Assembly (NCBI GenBank): GCA_011526365.1
Contig: WTIO01000053.1
Span: 1-33,010 of the forward strand
Direction: 5' to 3'
From: Flavobacteriales bacterium
Lineage (GTDB): Bacteria; Bacteroidota; Bacteroidia; Flavobacteriales; Flavobacteriaceae
DNA length: 33,010 nt
A program made the translations under genes and the position numbers. This document shows, in pieces, positions 1-7,348 of the stretch (positions are counted from its first letter, which is position 1; each line of letters opens with the position of its first letter). Under the pieces are notes generated by a model, which did no database searches, was not told the DNA's origin, and worked only from the letters and a program-made list of their open reading frames with translations.

Positions 1-60
1 GCTCGAACCCAGGACCCTCTCCTTAAAAGGGAGATGCTCTACCAACTGAGCTATCGGATC
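1..60 (-). tRNA. tRNA-Lys (anticodon TTT), 3' part cut by window edge
   Basis: Read on the minus strand the tRNA begins at base 60 with the acceptor strand GATCCGA. A D arm (GCTC AGTTGGTA GAGC) follows, then an anticodon arm TCTCC-CTTTTAA-GGAGA whose 7-base loop gives anticodon TTT (lysine). After the variable region comes the T arm, CTGGG followed by TTCGAGC. The window ends inside the T arm, so the 3' T strand and acceptor strand are missing. A TATATTTG -7-like element lies 15 bases upstream of the 5' end. Confidence 0.93.
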
Positions 61-74
61 GAAATTTATGGCTG

Positions 75-82
75 CAAATATA
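75..82 (-). promoter_or_regulatory. Putative -7 element of the tRNA-Lys promoter
   Basis: On the minus strand the bases read TATATTTG, a full match to the Bacteroidota -7 consensus TAnnTTTG, ending 15 bases before the tRNA 5' end. No clear TTG is seen at the usual -33 distance, so this is a half-supported promoter call. Confidence 0.45.
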
Positions 83-116
83 ATGTCTTATCTTAATAAA
101 ACCATTTAAAATACTA

Positions 117-124
117 TAAATTTG
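117..124 (+). promoter_or_regulatory. Putative -7 element of the aroK promoter
   Basis: TAAATTTG matches TAnnTTTG and ends only 8 bases before the aroK ATG at 133. If used, the transcript would have a leader of only a few bases. No convincing -33 TTG is present. Confidence 0.4.
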
Positions 125-132
125 ACGCTGTT

Positions 133-672
133 ATGCAAGAGGGTTTACATACTAAAATTGTACTGCTTGGCTATATGGCCTCGGGAAAGTCGGTGGTGGG
201 AAAGTTAGTCGCAGCCCAGCTGAATATCCCTTTTGTAGATTTAGATGCCCATATTGCTCATACTAAAGGGCAATCGATTCCTGAAATATTTGCCGCCGAA
301 GGCGAATTGGCATTTCGAAAAATGGAGCACGCGCATTTGAAAACCCTTTTGAGTTCTTCTCAAGCTATGGTATTGTCGTTGGGTGGGGGAACCCCCTGCT
401 ACTTCAACCATATGGAACTGATGCAGGCCACGCCAGATGTGATTAGTGTCTACTTAAAGGTGGGGATTCCTACTTTAGTTGCCCGTTTGTTAATAGAAAA
501 GGAACAACGCCCCTTAATTGCCCATCTTGATTCCGAAGCGGCGTTAACAGAGTTTGTTGGTAAACATTTGTTTGAGCGGAGTCCCTTTTACAGCAGGGCC
601 ACTCACGAGGTAGTTGTAAATGAAGCACCGCCACAAAGGGTTGCAGATACAATTATTACGCTACTCGCTTAG
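133..672 (+). CDS. aroK: Shikimate kinase
   Basis: Phosphorylates shikimate at the 3-hydroxyl with ATP, the fifth step of the chorismate pathway, in the cytoplasm. The 179-residue protein has the family's normal length and begins with a Walker A loop GYMASGKS at residues 13-20. The shikimate-binding acidic pair follows in VDLDAH (D36, D38), then an Arg in AFRKME (R62) and the glycine triplet LGGGTP at 84-86. An EQRPLIA segment resembles the lid/adenine region. The ATG at 133 puts the P-loop at the expected distance from the N terminus. It is the only plus-strand gene before 1670, and its last 12 bases overlap the 3' end of the convergent phosphoribosyltransferase gene. No other aromatic-pathway gene is adjacent. 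Assignment is secure from the motifs. Confidence 0.95.
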   Translation: MQEGLHTKIVLLGYMASGKSVVGKLVAAQLNIPFVDLDAHIAHTKGQSIPEIFAAEGELAFRKMEHAHLKTLLSSSQAMVLSLGGGTPCYFNHMELMQATPDVISVYLKVGIPTLVARLLIEKEQRPLIAHLDSEAALTEFVGKHLFERSPFYSRATHEVVVNEAPPQRVADTIITLLA

Positions 673-1161
673 GTGTGCAGTCATTTGCGAACCGTCTAAT
701 ACCACTTCAACGTGTTCTTTTAAGGAGGTTGATAATGAAATGCCTTTAAAGTCTGCTTTCACTGGATATTGCTTGTGGTTTCTGTTCACCAGTACGGCGG
801 TTTTAATTCGCTTTACAGAAATTTGTAAAAGGTATGCCAAGGCATGTACTAGGGTTTTTCCTGTGTAGAGCACATCATCTACCAACACTATTGCGTGTCC
901 CTCCATGTTTTCTAAAGGGATGGAGGTTTGAATGCTTTGTGTGGGATTTTTTTTGTCGAGACTAAGCGTTACCAACTCAATTTTAAGGGGACTAATTTCC
1001 TCTAGTACCGTGCAGATTTTTTGGGCAAAGGCCATTCCCTTGTGCGCAATTCCCACAATGTAAAGTACCTTTTCGTCGGCATTGGTTTCATAAATCTGAA
1101 AGGCGATACGCCGGGTACGTGCAGTAATGGCTTGATGGTCTAGTATTAAGTGCTTTTTCAT
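661..1161 (-). CDS. PyrR-like phosphoribosyltransferase
   Basis: A type I phosphoribosyltransferase of 166 residues. The PRPP loop VLVDDVLYTGKT at residues 92-103 is the PyrR-style version of the motif, and the following AVLVNRNH and PVKADF segments also resemble PyrR. PyrR proteins either regulate pyrimidine genes in response to UMP or act as weak uracil phosphoribosyltransferases. Which of these applies here cannot be told from sequence, and no pyrimidine gene is nearby. It lies 23 bp downstream of the Hsp15-like gene on the same strand, and a TATCTTTG promoter-like element fills that gap, so it may be transcribed on its own. Its stop codon lies inside the end of convergent aroK. I leave the gene symbol blank because the regulatory role is unproven. 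Confidence 0.85.
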   Translation of the reverse strand: MKKHLILDHQAITARTRRIAFQIYETNADEKVLYIVGIAHKGMAFAQKICTVLEEISPLKIELVTLSLDKKNPTQSIQTSIPLENMEGHAIVLVDDVLYTGKTLVHALAYLLQISVKRIKTAVLVNRNHKQYPVKADFKGISLSTSLKEHVEVVLDGSQMTAHLSE

Positions 1162-1170
1162 GATGAGTTA

Positions 1171-1178
1171 CAAAGATA
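1171..1178 (-). promoter_or_regulatory. Putative -7 element for the PyrR-like gene
   Basis: The minus strand reads TATCTTTG, a full match to TAnnTTTG, ending 9 bases before the ATG at 1161. A TTC (not TTG) sits at the -33 distance, near 1198-1200. The element lies in the 23-bp gap after the Hsp15-like gene, so it could add an independent transcript that is almost leaderless. Confidence 0.4.
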
Positions 1179-1184
1179 AGAAGC

Positions 1185-1583
1185 TTAATCATTTGAAGAA
1201 GTATCTTCTGCAATGCCATCTTCCTCGGTAAATTCATCCAAATCCCTACGGTCTTTTTTGGTAGGGCGTCCCAAACCTTTTTGGCGTTGTTCCACGTGCG
1301 CTAAGGCTTGTACCTCGTGGTTTTTATCGGCATTTTCAGCAGTGATGTCTCTACGGTAGATGTCCACTAATTTTGCACCAACACGTGATTTGGGCAGGTC
1401 TAAAACTTCAAATTCAAACCAAATTTGGTTTCTGCGCACAGCCACTGTATCTGTTGGTATTACTTCTCGCGATGGTTTTACAGTGTTGCCGTTTATACGA
1501 ACGGCGCCTTTTCTGCAGTCTTTGTTGGCCATAGAACGCGATTTGTGATAGCGCAAACACCATAATAGTTGATCTATTCTCAA
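1185..1583 (-). CDS. hslR: Hsp15-like S4-domain RNA-binding protein, TTG start
   Basis: A 132-residue protein whose first ~60 residues form an S4 RNA-binding domain (MRIDQLLWCLRYHKSRSMA, then KGAVRINGNTVKPS). The tail is charged and lysine/arginine-rich (QKGLGRPTKKDRRDLDEF). E. coli Hsp15 binds 50S subunits that carry stalled peptidyl-tRNA and helps recycle them. The same role is inferred here from domain architecture. The codon at 1583-1581 is TTG; the next in-frame Met (MANKD) would remove half of the S4 domain, so TTG is chosen. Family members start at exactly this MR-D--LW segment. It probably leads the minus-strand pair with the PyrR-like gene and is divergent from the FKBP gene across 86 bp. 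Confidence 0.85.
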   Translation of the reverse strand: MRIDQLLWCLRYHKSRSMANKDCRKGAVRINGNTVKPSREVIPTDTVAVRRNQIWFEFEVLDLPKSRVGAKLVDIYRRDITAENADKNHEVQALAHVEQRQKGLGRPTKKDRRDLDEFTEEDGIAEDTSSND

Positions 1584-1669
1584 ATTAAAATTGTATTAAA
1601 TACGAGATTAAAAATAAAGTAAAATTGTATCTTGCGGCTAATAATTGCCCTGTAAAATAAAAGGTTCAA

Positions 1670-2575
1670 ATGACCCAATTTAGAACGTTATACAAACAAT
1701 TTTTTACTTCCTCACCGTTTTTATTCCTTTTAGGTATTAGTATTTTTCTTGCTGCATGTAAAAAGGATGGCGGAGAAGAAATTAGAGATCCCAATACCCA
1801 AATGGTTGACGATGAGGCCAGTTTGGTTACCTATTTGCAGACGCATTTTTACAATTATGAGGATTTCCAATCCCAACCAGATAATTACGATTTAGAAATT
1901 ATCATCGATACTATTGCTGGGGAAAATGCAGATAAAACCCCTCTTTTTAATCAAGTACAAACACGTGCTGTTGATGTAACCTATGAGGGAGAATTGGTAC
2001 CCCACACCATGTACTATCTTACCGTACGCGAAGGGGTAAAAGAGCGTCCTTCTAAGGTAGATTCAGTGTATGTAACTTATAAAGGCAACCTTACTAATGG
2101 TACGGTGTTTGATAATAGCACCCTGCCCATATGGTTTAATTTAACCGAAGTTGTTCCAGGCTTTCGCGAAGGAGTATCAACCATTGGTGCGGGAGAATAT
2201 ACTGTAAATGCCGATGGTACCTATAATTTTTTCAACTACGGTCAAACGATCTTTTTTATGCCTTCGGGCCTAGGATATTACAGCAGATCGCAAGGTGCTG
2301 TACCGGCCTATGCTCCGCTTGTTTTTAGAGTGTCTTTGTACACCTCACACCCTTCCGATCACGATGGGGACGGCATTCCTTCGGGCCAGGAAGATATTGA
2401 CGGCGACGGAAATCCATTCAACGACGATACCGATGGCAATGGAGTTGCCAATATGCGCGACCCAGATGACGATGGCGATGGTATTCTTACACGTAACGAA
2501 CTAGATACCGACGGGGATGGAGTATATGACGATTCTGATAATGACGGAATCCCTGATTATTTAGACGCAGATTAA
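1670..2575 (+). CDS. FKBP-type peptidyl-prolyl isomerase lipoprotein with thrombospondin type 3 Ca-binding tail
   Basis: A 301-residue predicted lipoprotein. The signal peptide ends in the lipobox LAAC with Cys30, followed by KKDGG. Residues ~130-225 form an FKBP domain: VTYKGNLTNGTVFDNS, FNLTEVVPGFREGV, and FFMPSGLGYYSRSQGAVP match the three hallmark segments of the family. Residues ~229-301 are aspartate/glycine-rich repeats of the DxDGDG type (HDGDGIP, DGDGNP, DDDGDGI, DTDGDGV, DNDGIPDY), typical of calcium-binding thrombospondin type 3 repeats. A periplasmic or surface folding role is inferred. It resembles flavobacterial GldI-like FKBPs in its first part but is longer, and no gliding genes are nearby. 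Its stop codon interlocks with that of the convergent beta-barrel gene (shared TTAA). Confidence 0.88.
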   Translation: MTQFRTLYKQFFTSSPFLFLLGISIFLAACKKDGGEEIRDPNTQMVDDEASLVTYLQTHFYNYEDFQSQPDNYDLEIIIDTIAGENADKTPLFNQVQTRAVDVTYEGELVPHTMYYLTVREGVKERPSKVDSVYVTYKGNLTNGTVFDNSTLPIWFNLTEVVPGFREGVSTIGAGEYTVNADGTYNFFNYGQTIFFMPSGLGYYSRSQGAVPAYAPLVFRVSLYTSHPSDHDGDGIPSGQEDIDGDGNPFNDDTDGNGVANMRDPDDDGDGILTRNELDTDGDGVYDDSDNDGIPDYLDAD

Positions 2576-3165
2576 TCCAACGAAAAGGAAATTCCTAAAG
2601 ACCACACTTCGGGACGTGTGTCCAAACGTCCAGAAACTACTTTTTCGGCATTTAAAAACTTGACTTCATTGTCTGTTAAACCTCTGTCATAACGCAAGCT
2701 TATTCCCACAGGACCTAAATGTGCTCGTGCGCCAAAATGGGCACCTACAGTAGTGTTTGTTTTTAAATCTCCGAGATTCAAATCACTTTTTTGATTGAAT
2801 GTATAGTGCATACTTGGTCCCGCATACAAACTGAGTAGGGGGAGAATTTTATAGCCCAAGGAAATAGGGAGCTCAATTTTAGAGGTTTTGTAGTAGGAGT
2901 CGTTTAATTTTCTGTTGTATTGGGCATATTGCAATTCCGGACGGAGGTAAAGCATTAAAAAATTAAACTCCGCATAGGTGCCAATAAAATACCCTGAAGC
3001 GCTTTTAGGGTTTTCCGATAATTGATCGAGGCCATTTCGGAGCTCCGACAAGGAGCTGGTACCGTCAAAAGCCAAACCTGCTTGTAGGCCATAATCGGTT
3101 TGTGCAAAACTGTAGGTGCTGCAGCTAAGCAGTACACATAAAACAAGAATTAGGGAAGTTTTCAT
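2572..3165 (-). CDS. Outer-membrane beta-barrel protein (PorT/OMP_b-brl-like)
   Basis: A 197-residue protein with a clear Sec signal peptide (hydrophobic residues ~4-20, likely cut after SFAQ). Short alternating amphipathic segments rich in Y/L/G follow (LMLYLRPELQYAQYN, IELPISLGYKILPLLSLYAGPSMHYTF, VGISLRYDRGL), and the C terminus ends in a typical barrel strand (VWSLGISFSLD). This pattern is that of small 8-strand barrels of the PorT/OMP_b-brl type. The specific function is unknown. It starts 12 bp after the stop of the transketolase C-terminal subunit gene with no promoter-like motif between, so it is probably co-transcribed with the transketolase pair. This linkage gives no obvious functional hint. 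Confidence 0.8.
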   Translation of the reverse strand: MKTSLILVLCVLLSCSTYSFAQTDYGLQAGLAFDGTSSLSELRNGLDQLSENPKSASGYFIGTYAEFNFLMLYLRPELQYAQYNRKLNDSYYKTSKIELPISLGYKILPLLSLYAGPSMHYTFNQKSDLNLGDLKTNTTVGAHFGARAHLGPVGISLRYDRGLTDNEVKFLNAEKVVSGRLDTRPEVWSLGISFSLD

Positions 3166-3177
3166 AGGATTTAAGAG

Positions 3178-4134
3178 TTAGGATTTACGTTGAATTACTT
3201 CGAGCGCTTTGGCGGTAATGGCCTCACGGTCGAGCTGGTATTTTTTCATCAATTGGGCTGGCGTTCCAGATTCGCCAAATGTATCGTTGGTTGCCACAAA
3301 AGCTTGTGGACAGGGATGGTTTGTAGTAAGTACCCGAGCAACACTTTCCCCTAAGCCACCAAGATAATTGTGCTCCTCTGCAGTGACTACAGCACCCGTT
3401 TTGGCCGCGGATTCAAGGATAATTTCCTTATCTAAGGGCTTAATGGTGTGAATGTTAATCACTTCTGCGGAGACACCTTGTGTCTCTAGTGATACAGCAG
3501 CTTCCAGAGCTTCCCACACCAGATGGCCCGTAGCGATAAGGGTAACGTCTTTGCCTTCACGCAAACAGTTGCCTTTTCCAATTTCAAAGGCTTGGTTTTC
3601 GGGGGTAAAGTTGGGCACTTTAGGGCGGCCAAAACGCAAGTACACTGGGCCTTCATGTGCTGCAATAGCAATGGTAGCAGCTTTGGTTTGATTGAAGTCG
3701 CAGGGATTGATTACCGTCATCCCAGGGAGCATTTTCATTAAACCAATATCTTCAAGAATCTGATGCGTGGCCCCATCTTCTCCTAAAGTGATTCCCGCGT
3801 GTGAAGCACAAATCTTTACGTTTTTTCGTGAGTATGCAATAGACTGCCGAATTTGATCGTACACACGACCTGTAGAAAAGTTAGCAAAAGTGCCAGTAAA
3901 AGGGATCTTACCACCAATAGTTAACCCTGCAGCGATTCCCATCATATTTGCTTCTGCAATACCTACTTGAAAAAAGCGTTCAGGGTGATCGGCTTTAAAG
4001 GCATCCATTTTCAGCGAGCCGGTTAGGTCAGCGCACAGCGCAACAACATTAGGGTTTTCTGCACCTAAAACGCTTAGTCCGGCACCAAAGCCCGAACGAG
4101 TATCTTGATTGCCTTGATTGTTATATGGATTCAT
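3178..4134 (-). CDS. Transketolase, C-terminal subunit
   Basis: A 318-residue protein covering the pyrimidine-binding and C-terminal domains of transketolase. [10 protein letters not shown] begins the Pyr domain, [18 protein letters not shown] holds the catalytic Glu that activates thiamine diphosphate, and [15 protein letters not shown] and [12 protein letters not shown] follow. From ~190 the C-terminal domain runs through EAAVSL and [14 protein letters not shown]. Together with the N-terminal subunit encoded 15 bp upstream it makes the split form of the enzyme. The assembled enzyme transfers two-carbon units between sugar phosphates in the pentose phosphate pathway. Both halves are complete and each has its own start, so this is the known two-subunit arrangement rather than a frameshift. 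The closely related DXP synthase and pyruvate dehydrogenase E1 beta are less likely given the partner. Confidence 0.93.
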   Translation of the reverse strand: MNPYNNQGNQDTRSGFGAGLSVLGAENPNVVALCADLTGSLKMDAFKADHPERFFQVGIAEANMMGIAAGLTIGGKIPFTGTFANFSTGRVYDQIRQSIAYSRKNVKICASHAGITLGEDGATHQILEDIGLMKMLPGMTVINPCDFNQTKAATIAIAAHEGPVYLRFGRPKVPNFTPENQAFEIGKGNCLREGKDVTLIATGHLVWEALEAAVSLETQGVSAEVINIHTIKPLDKEIILESAAKTGAVVTAEEHNYLGGLGESVARVLTTNHPCPQAFVATNDTFGESGTPAQLMKKYQLDREAITAKALEVIQRKS

Positions 4135-4149
4135 AAAATGTGATGGGTA

Positions 4150-4995
4150 TTAATAGTCGCCTAAAGTTTCTGGATTTTGTGCTAAAGCACTTTCAAGTTG
4201 TTCGTCGTTGGGAGCTTTTCCATGCCAGGCGTGCGTGTGCATCATAAAATCAACGCCATTGCCCATTTCAGTATGCATTAAAATAACAACGGGTTGTCCT
4301 TGGTTGCTTGTTGCTTTTGCCTTTTCAAGTGTTTGGAGGATATCGGGTAGGGCATTGCCATTTTTTAAATTGAGCACGGCCCATCCAAAGGCTTCAAATT
4401 TTGCCTTTAAATCCCCAAGATGAAGAACTTCGTTGGTGGTACCATCAATCTGTTTTTCATTCACGTCAACAGTGGCAATTAGGTTGTCTACCCTGTTGGC
4501 CGCAGCATACATGATGGCCTCCCAGTTTTGCCCTTCTTGCAGCTCACCATCTCCCAAAAGGGCATACACCCGTTGTGGATCATTATTTAGTTTCTTAGCC
4601 AATGCTGCTCCAATGGCCACAGACAATCCTTGTCCAAGCGAACCCGAAGCAATACGAACACCCGGCAGGCCTTCATGTGTTGTGGGGTGGCCTTGCAAAC
4701 GCGAATCAATTAAGCGAAAGGTGTTGAGTTCGTCTACTGGAAAATAGCCCGAGCGCGCTAGTGTGGCATAAAATACAGGTGAGATATGCCCGTTGGATAA
4801 AAAGAAAATATCTTCTCCTGCACCATCCATTGAAAAGGACGGTTGGTGCTTCATATGTTCGAAGAATAGCGCTACAAAAAATTCGGTACACCCTAAAGAA
4901 CCTCCTGGATGTCCCGAGTTCACCTTGTGTACCATGCGCAGGATGTCTCTGCGAATTTGTTGTGCGGTAGCATTGAGTTGCGCGATGTCTGCCAT
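4150..4995 (-). CDS. Transketolase, N-terminal subunit
   Basis: A 281-residue protein carrying the thiamine-diphosphate pyrophosphate-binding domain of transketolase. It has the NSGHPGGSLG segment near residue 28, SNGHISPVFYA, GSLGQGLSVAIG, and the diphosphate/Mg motif GDGELQEGQNWE at about 148. The start is placed at 4995 (MADIAQLN): an ATG 18 bp further upstream lies at or before the predicted transcription start, given the TACTTTTG element at 5011-5018. It is the first gene of a minus-strand unit tktN-tktC-beta-barrel, with a 15-bp gap to the second subunit. It is transcribed divergently from tgt across 146 bp. Confidence 0.93.
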   Translation of the reverse strand: MADIAQLNATAQQIRRDILRMVHKVNSGHPGGSLGCTEFFVALFFEHMKHQPSFSMDGAGEDIFFLSNGHISPVFYATLARSGYFPVDELNTFRLIDSRLQGHPTTHEGLPGVRIASGSLGQGLSVAIGAALAKKLNNDPQRVYALLGDGELQEGQNWEAIMYAAANRVDNLIATVDVNEKQIDGTTNEVLHLGDLKAKFEAFGWAVLNLKNGNALPDILQTLEKAKATSNQGQPVVILMHTEMGNGVDFMMHTHAWHGKAPNDEQLESALAQNPETLGDY

Positions 4996-5010
4996 AATTA
5001 ATGGTTTTAA

Positions 5011-5018
5011 CAAAAGTA
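5011..5018 (-). promoter_or_regulatory. Putative -7 element of the transketolase operon promoter
   Basis: The minus strand reads TACTTTTG, a full TAnnTTTG match, ending 15 bases before the ATG at 4995. The -33 position has only weak similarity to TTG. The element supports the shorter start of the N-terminal subunit. Confidence 0.5.
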
Positions 5019-5097
5019 AGAGGTTCTGTAACAGTTGCCATAACTTTAGTTCTAAAATTTATACACGCTTTTTTTAAAGTAATTAACAATAGAAGGA

Positions 5098-5126
5098 TTT
5101 GTATCCTGCATTGTTTGATATCTTTG
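5098..5126 (+). promoter_or_regulatory. Promoter of tgt (-33 TTTG and -7 TATCTTTG)
   Basis: TTTG at 5098-5101 and TATCTTTG at 5119-5126 are separated by 17 bases, close to the usual Bacteroidota spacing. The ATG at 5142 follows 15 bases after the -7 element, implying a leader of about 10 bases. This fixes the tgt start at 5142 and excludes the longer in-frame reading from 5001, which would begin upstream of the promoter. Confidence 0.6.
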
Positions 5127-5141
5127 CTGCAAAGCAACAGT

Positions 5142-6272
5142 ATGACCTTTGACCTTTTAGGTACCGACCCACATTCTGAGGCACGAGCAGGGGAGTTGAC
5201 CACCGATCACGGTACCATAGCCACTCCCATATTTATGCCCGTAGGGACGGCTGGTACCGTAAAAGGAGTGCACCAGCGCGAATTAAAAGAAGACGTACAA
5301 CCCGATATCATCCTGGGCAACACCTATCATTTGTATTTGCGCCCAGGTACTGAAATTTTAAAAGCTGCCGGAGGCCTTCATCAATTTATGAATTGGCACG
5401 GCCCCATACTCACCGATTCGGGAGGCTACCAAGTGTACTCCCTGTCGGCCAATAGAAAAATAAAAGAAGAGGGGGTGAAGTTTAAATCGCATATAGACGG
5501 ATCCTACCATGTGTTTACCCCCGAAAATGCCATTGCAATACAACGGGATATTGGTGCCGATATTATTATGGCTTTTGATGAATGCACGCCGTATCCCTGT
5601 TCTTACGATTATGCTAAAAATTCTATGCACCGCACCCATCGTTGGTTGGACCGTTGTTTTGATTTTCATAACAGTACCCCATTCAGTTACAATTACGAGC
5701 AAACGCTTTTCCCTATCGTTCAGGGGAGTGTGTACGACGATTTGCGCCAACAGTCAGCAACATATGTAGCTCAAAAGAATGCTCCAGCAAATGCCATTGG
5801 CGGGCTATCGGTAGGGGAGCCAGCAGAAGAAATGTATGCCATGACCGATGTGGTCTGTCGCATACTTCCTAAGGACAAGCCGCGCTACCTCATGGGGGTG
5901 GGAACACCTGCCAATCTACTAGAAAACATTGCCCTTGGGGTAGACATGTTCGATTGTGTGCTTCCAACGCGCAATGGTAGAAATGGAATGTTATTTACCT
6001 CGGAAGGAACCATCAACATCAAAAATAAAAAGTGGGAGAAAGACTTTTCCCCACTTGATCCTCATGGCCATAGTTTTGTTGATTCGCAATACACCAAAGC
6101 CTATGCACGTCATTTGTTTACTGTTAACGAAATGCTAGGGAAACAAATTGCTACCCTGCACAATTTGTCCTTTTACCTCTGGTTGGTTCGTGCAGCAAGA
6201 AAACATATCTTAGCGGGAGATTTTACAGCTTGGAAAAACCAGCTCGTACCCAAATTGGCCCAACGCATCTAG
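5142..6272 (+). CDS. tgt: tRNA-guanine(34) transglycosylase lacking the zinc cysteines
   Basis: Exchanges guanine-34 for preQ1 in tRNAs with GUN anticodons, an early step of queuosine formation. The 376-residue barrel has TDSGGYQ (D92), FDEC at 145-148, GGLSVGEP at 220-227 and the nucleophile Asp271 in MFDCVLPTR. In the Zymomonas enzyme, zinc is held by C318, C320, C323 and H349. Counting from the nucleophile, the equivalents here are G309, S311 and D314, with only H340 (of HNLSFY) kept. The local sequence PLDPHGHSFVDSQY has no cysteine, so the site is altered or absent. Everything else looks functional, and I suspect this is normal for the phylum (from memory). The gene heads a plus-strand run; the next gene, lptF/G-like, starts 2 bp after its stop. 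Confidence 0.95.
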   Translation: MTFDLLGTDPHSEARAGELTTDHGTIATPIFMPVGTAGTVKGVHQRELKEDVQPDIILGNTYHLYLRPGTEILKAAGGLHQFMNWHGPILTDSGGYQVYSLSANRKIKEEGVKFKSHIDGSYHVFTPENAIAIQRDIGADIIMAFDECTPYPCSYDYAKNSMHRTHRWLDRCFDFHNSTPFSYNYEQTLFPIVQGSVYDDLRQQSATYVAQKNAPANAIGGLSVGEPAEEMYAMTDVVCRILPKDKPRYLMGVGTPANLLENIALGVDMFDCVLPTRNGRNGMLFTSEGTINIKNKKWEKDFSPLDPHGHSFVDSQYTKAYARHLFTVNEMLGKQIATLHNLSFYLWLVRAARKHILAGDFTAWKNQLVPKLAQRI

Positions 6273-6274
6273 GT

Positions 6275-7348
6275 ATGAAGCGGATTGATCGCTACATTTT
6301 TAAACGCTACTTGAGTACATTTTTAGTGATGCTCTTTCTCTTTATTCCTATTGGGATAATGGTTGATGTAGCCGAAAAAATCGACAAGTTTAAAGAAAAA
6401 GAAGTCCCACTTGGAGAACTCTTCAATTACTACATAGATTTCACCTGGTACTTTGCCAATCTGTTGTTTCCTATTTTTGTCTTTCTGGCGGTAATTTGGT
6501 TTACTTCTAAACTTGCTTCCAACACAGAAATTATTGCCATTCTCAGTTCGGGGATTTCGTTTACCCGTTTTTTAAGGCCCTATCTTTTGGCAGCAAGCTG
6601 CATTGCCGTTATTGCCTTTTTTGCAGGGCAATTAATTATTCCTAAATCCAATGAAGGATTTAACAGCTTCCAGTACAAATACATTAGTAAAAAACAAGAA
6701 AGGGAAACCTCAGAGCTCTACAAACAAATTAACGACAACGAATTTATCTACGTCAGTAGTTTTGATCCTATACGAAAGCGTGGGACCAATTTTGCGCTTG
6801 AGCACTTTGAGGACAGCCAACTGAAATTTAAAATCATGTCCAACAGTATCCGCTGGATCCCTAGGGACTCTACTTTTCGACTGCTGCAATACCGTAAGCG
6901 GATAATTACTGACGACGAAGAAAAGCTCATTGTACTGCCCCGTAAGGACACGGTTTTTGACTTTAAAATTGAAGACTTAGCCCCAGAAAAATACAAAGCA
7001 GAAACCCTCACGTTTTCTGAACTTAACACCTTTATTGAAAAAGAACGTCAGAGTGGCTCCCGCCATATCAATGCTCATTTATTAGTTCGTCATAAGCGTT
7101 GGAGTATTCCCGCTTCTGCCTTTGTGTTAACCATTATTGCTGTGGCCATGACCTCCTTCAAGCGCCGAGGCGGAATGGGAGTGAACCTCGCCTTGGGGGT
7201 AGCCCTCGGGTTTTTATTTATTTTCTTCGATAAGATTTTTGGGGTATTGGTATTAAAAGCCAATTTTAGTCCTGCCATAGCGGCTTGGTTTCCCATTATT
7301 TTATTTGGCAGCCTTGCCGTATACCTTGTAAATTATGCCAAACGCTAG
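6275..7348 (+). CDS. LptF/LptG family permease
   Basis: A 357-residue inner-membrane protein of the YjgP/YjgQ family, which forms the LptB2FG transporter that extracts lipopolysaccharide from the inner membrane. It shows the family layout. Three N-terminal membrane segments lie at ~13-33, ~56-78 and ~101-123, with the conserved cytoplasmic segment SNTEIIAILSSGIS between the second and third. A periplasmic beta-jellyroll region of ~150 residues follows, then three C-terminal segments from ~275 (SIPASAFVLTIIAVAMTSF onward). The start at 6275 follows the tgt stop by 2 bp; an upstream ATG inside tgt gives only a non-family extension. The last 14 bases overlap the DMT transporter gene, indicating translational coupling. 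Whether it is LptF or LptG cannot be decided; the partner permease and LptB are not in the window. Confidence 0.88.
   Translation: MKRIDRYIFKRYLSTFLVMLFLFIPIGIMVDVAEKIDKFKEKEVPLGELFNYYIDFTWYFANLLFPIFVFLAVIWFTSKLASNTEIIAILSSGISFTRFLRPYLLAASCIAVIAFFAGQLIIPKSNEGFNSFQYKYISKKQERETSELYKQINDNEFIYVSSFDPIRKRGTNFALEHFEDSQLKFKIMSNSIRWIPRDSTFRLLQYRKRIITDDEEKLIVLPRKDTVFDFKIEDLAPEKYKAETLTFSELNTFIEKERQSGSRHINAHLLVRHKRWSIPASAFVLTIIAVAMTSFKRRGGMGVNLALGVALGFLFIFFDKIFGVLVLKANFSPAIAAWFPIILFGSLAVYLVNYAKR

Noticed and set aside
3178-4995. Transketolase in two pieces as a frameshifted gene
   Set aside because: Both halves have complete domains, separate starts and a 15-bp gap; the split form is well known in bacteria and archaea.
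5001-5141. 47-residue N-terminal extension of tgt starting at 5001
   Set aside because: It would begin upstream of the tgt promoter, the added residues are not family-like, and the ATG at 5142 starts the conserved sequence.
4433-5203. Long alternative-frame reading frames across the transketolase and tgt starts
   Set aside because: They overlap strongly supported genes, have no recognisable motifs and no promoter; they are shadows.
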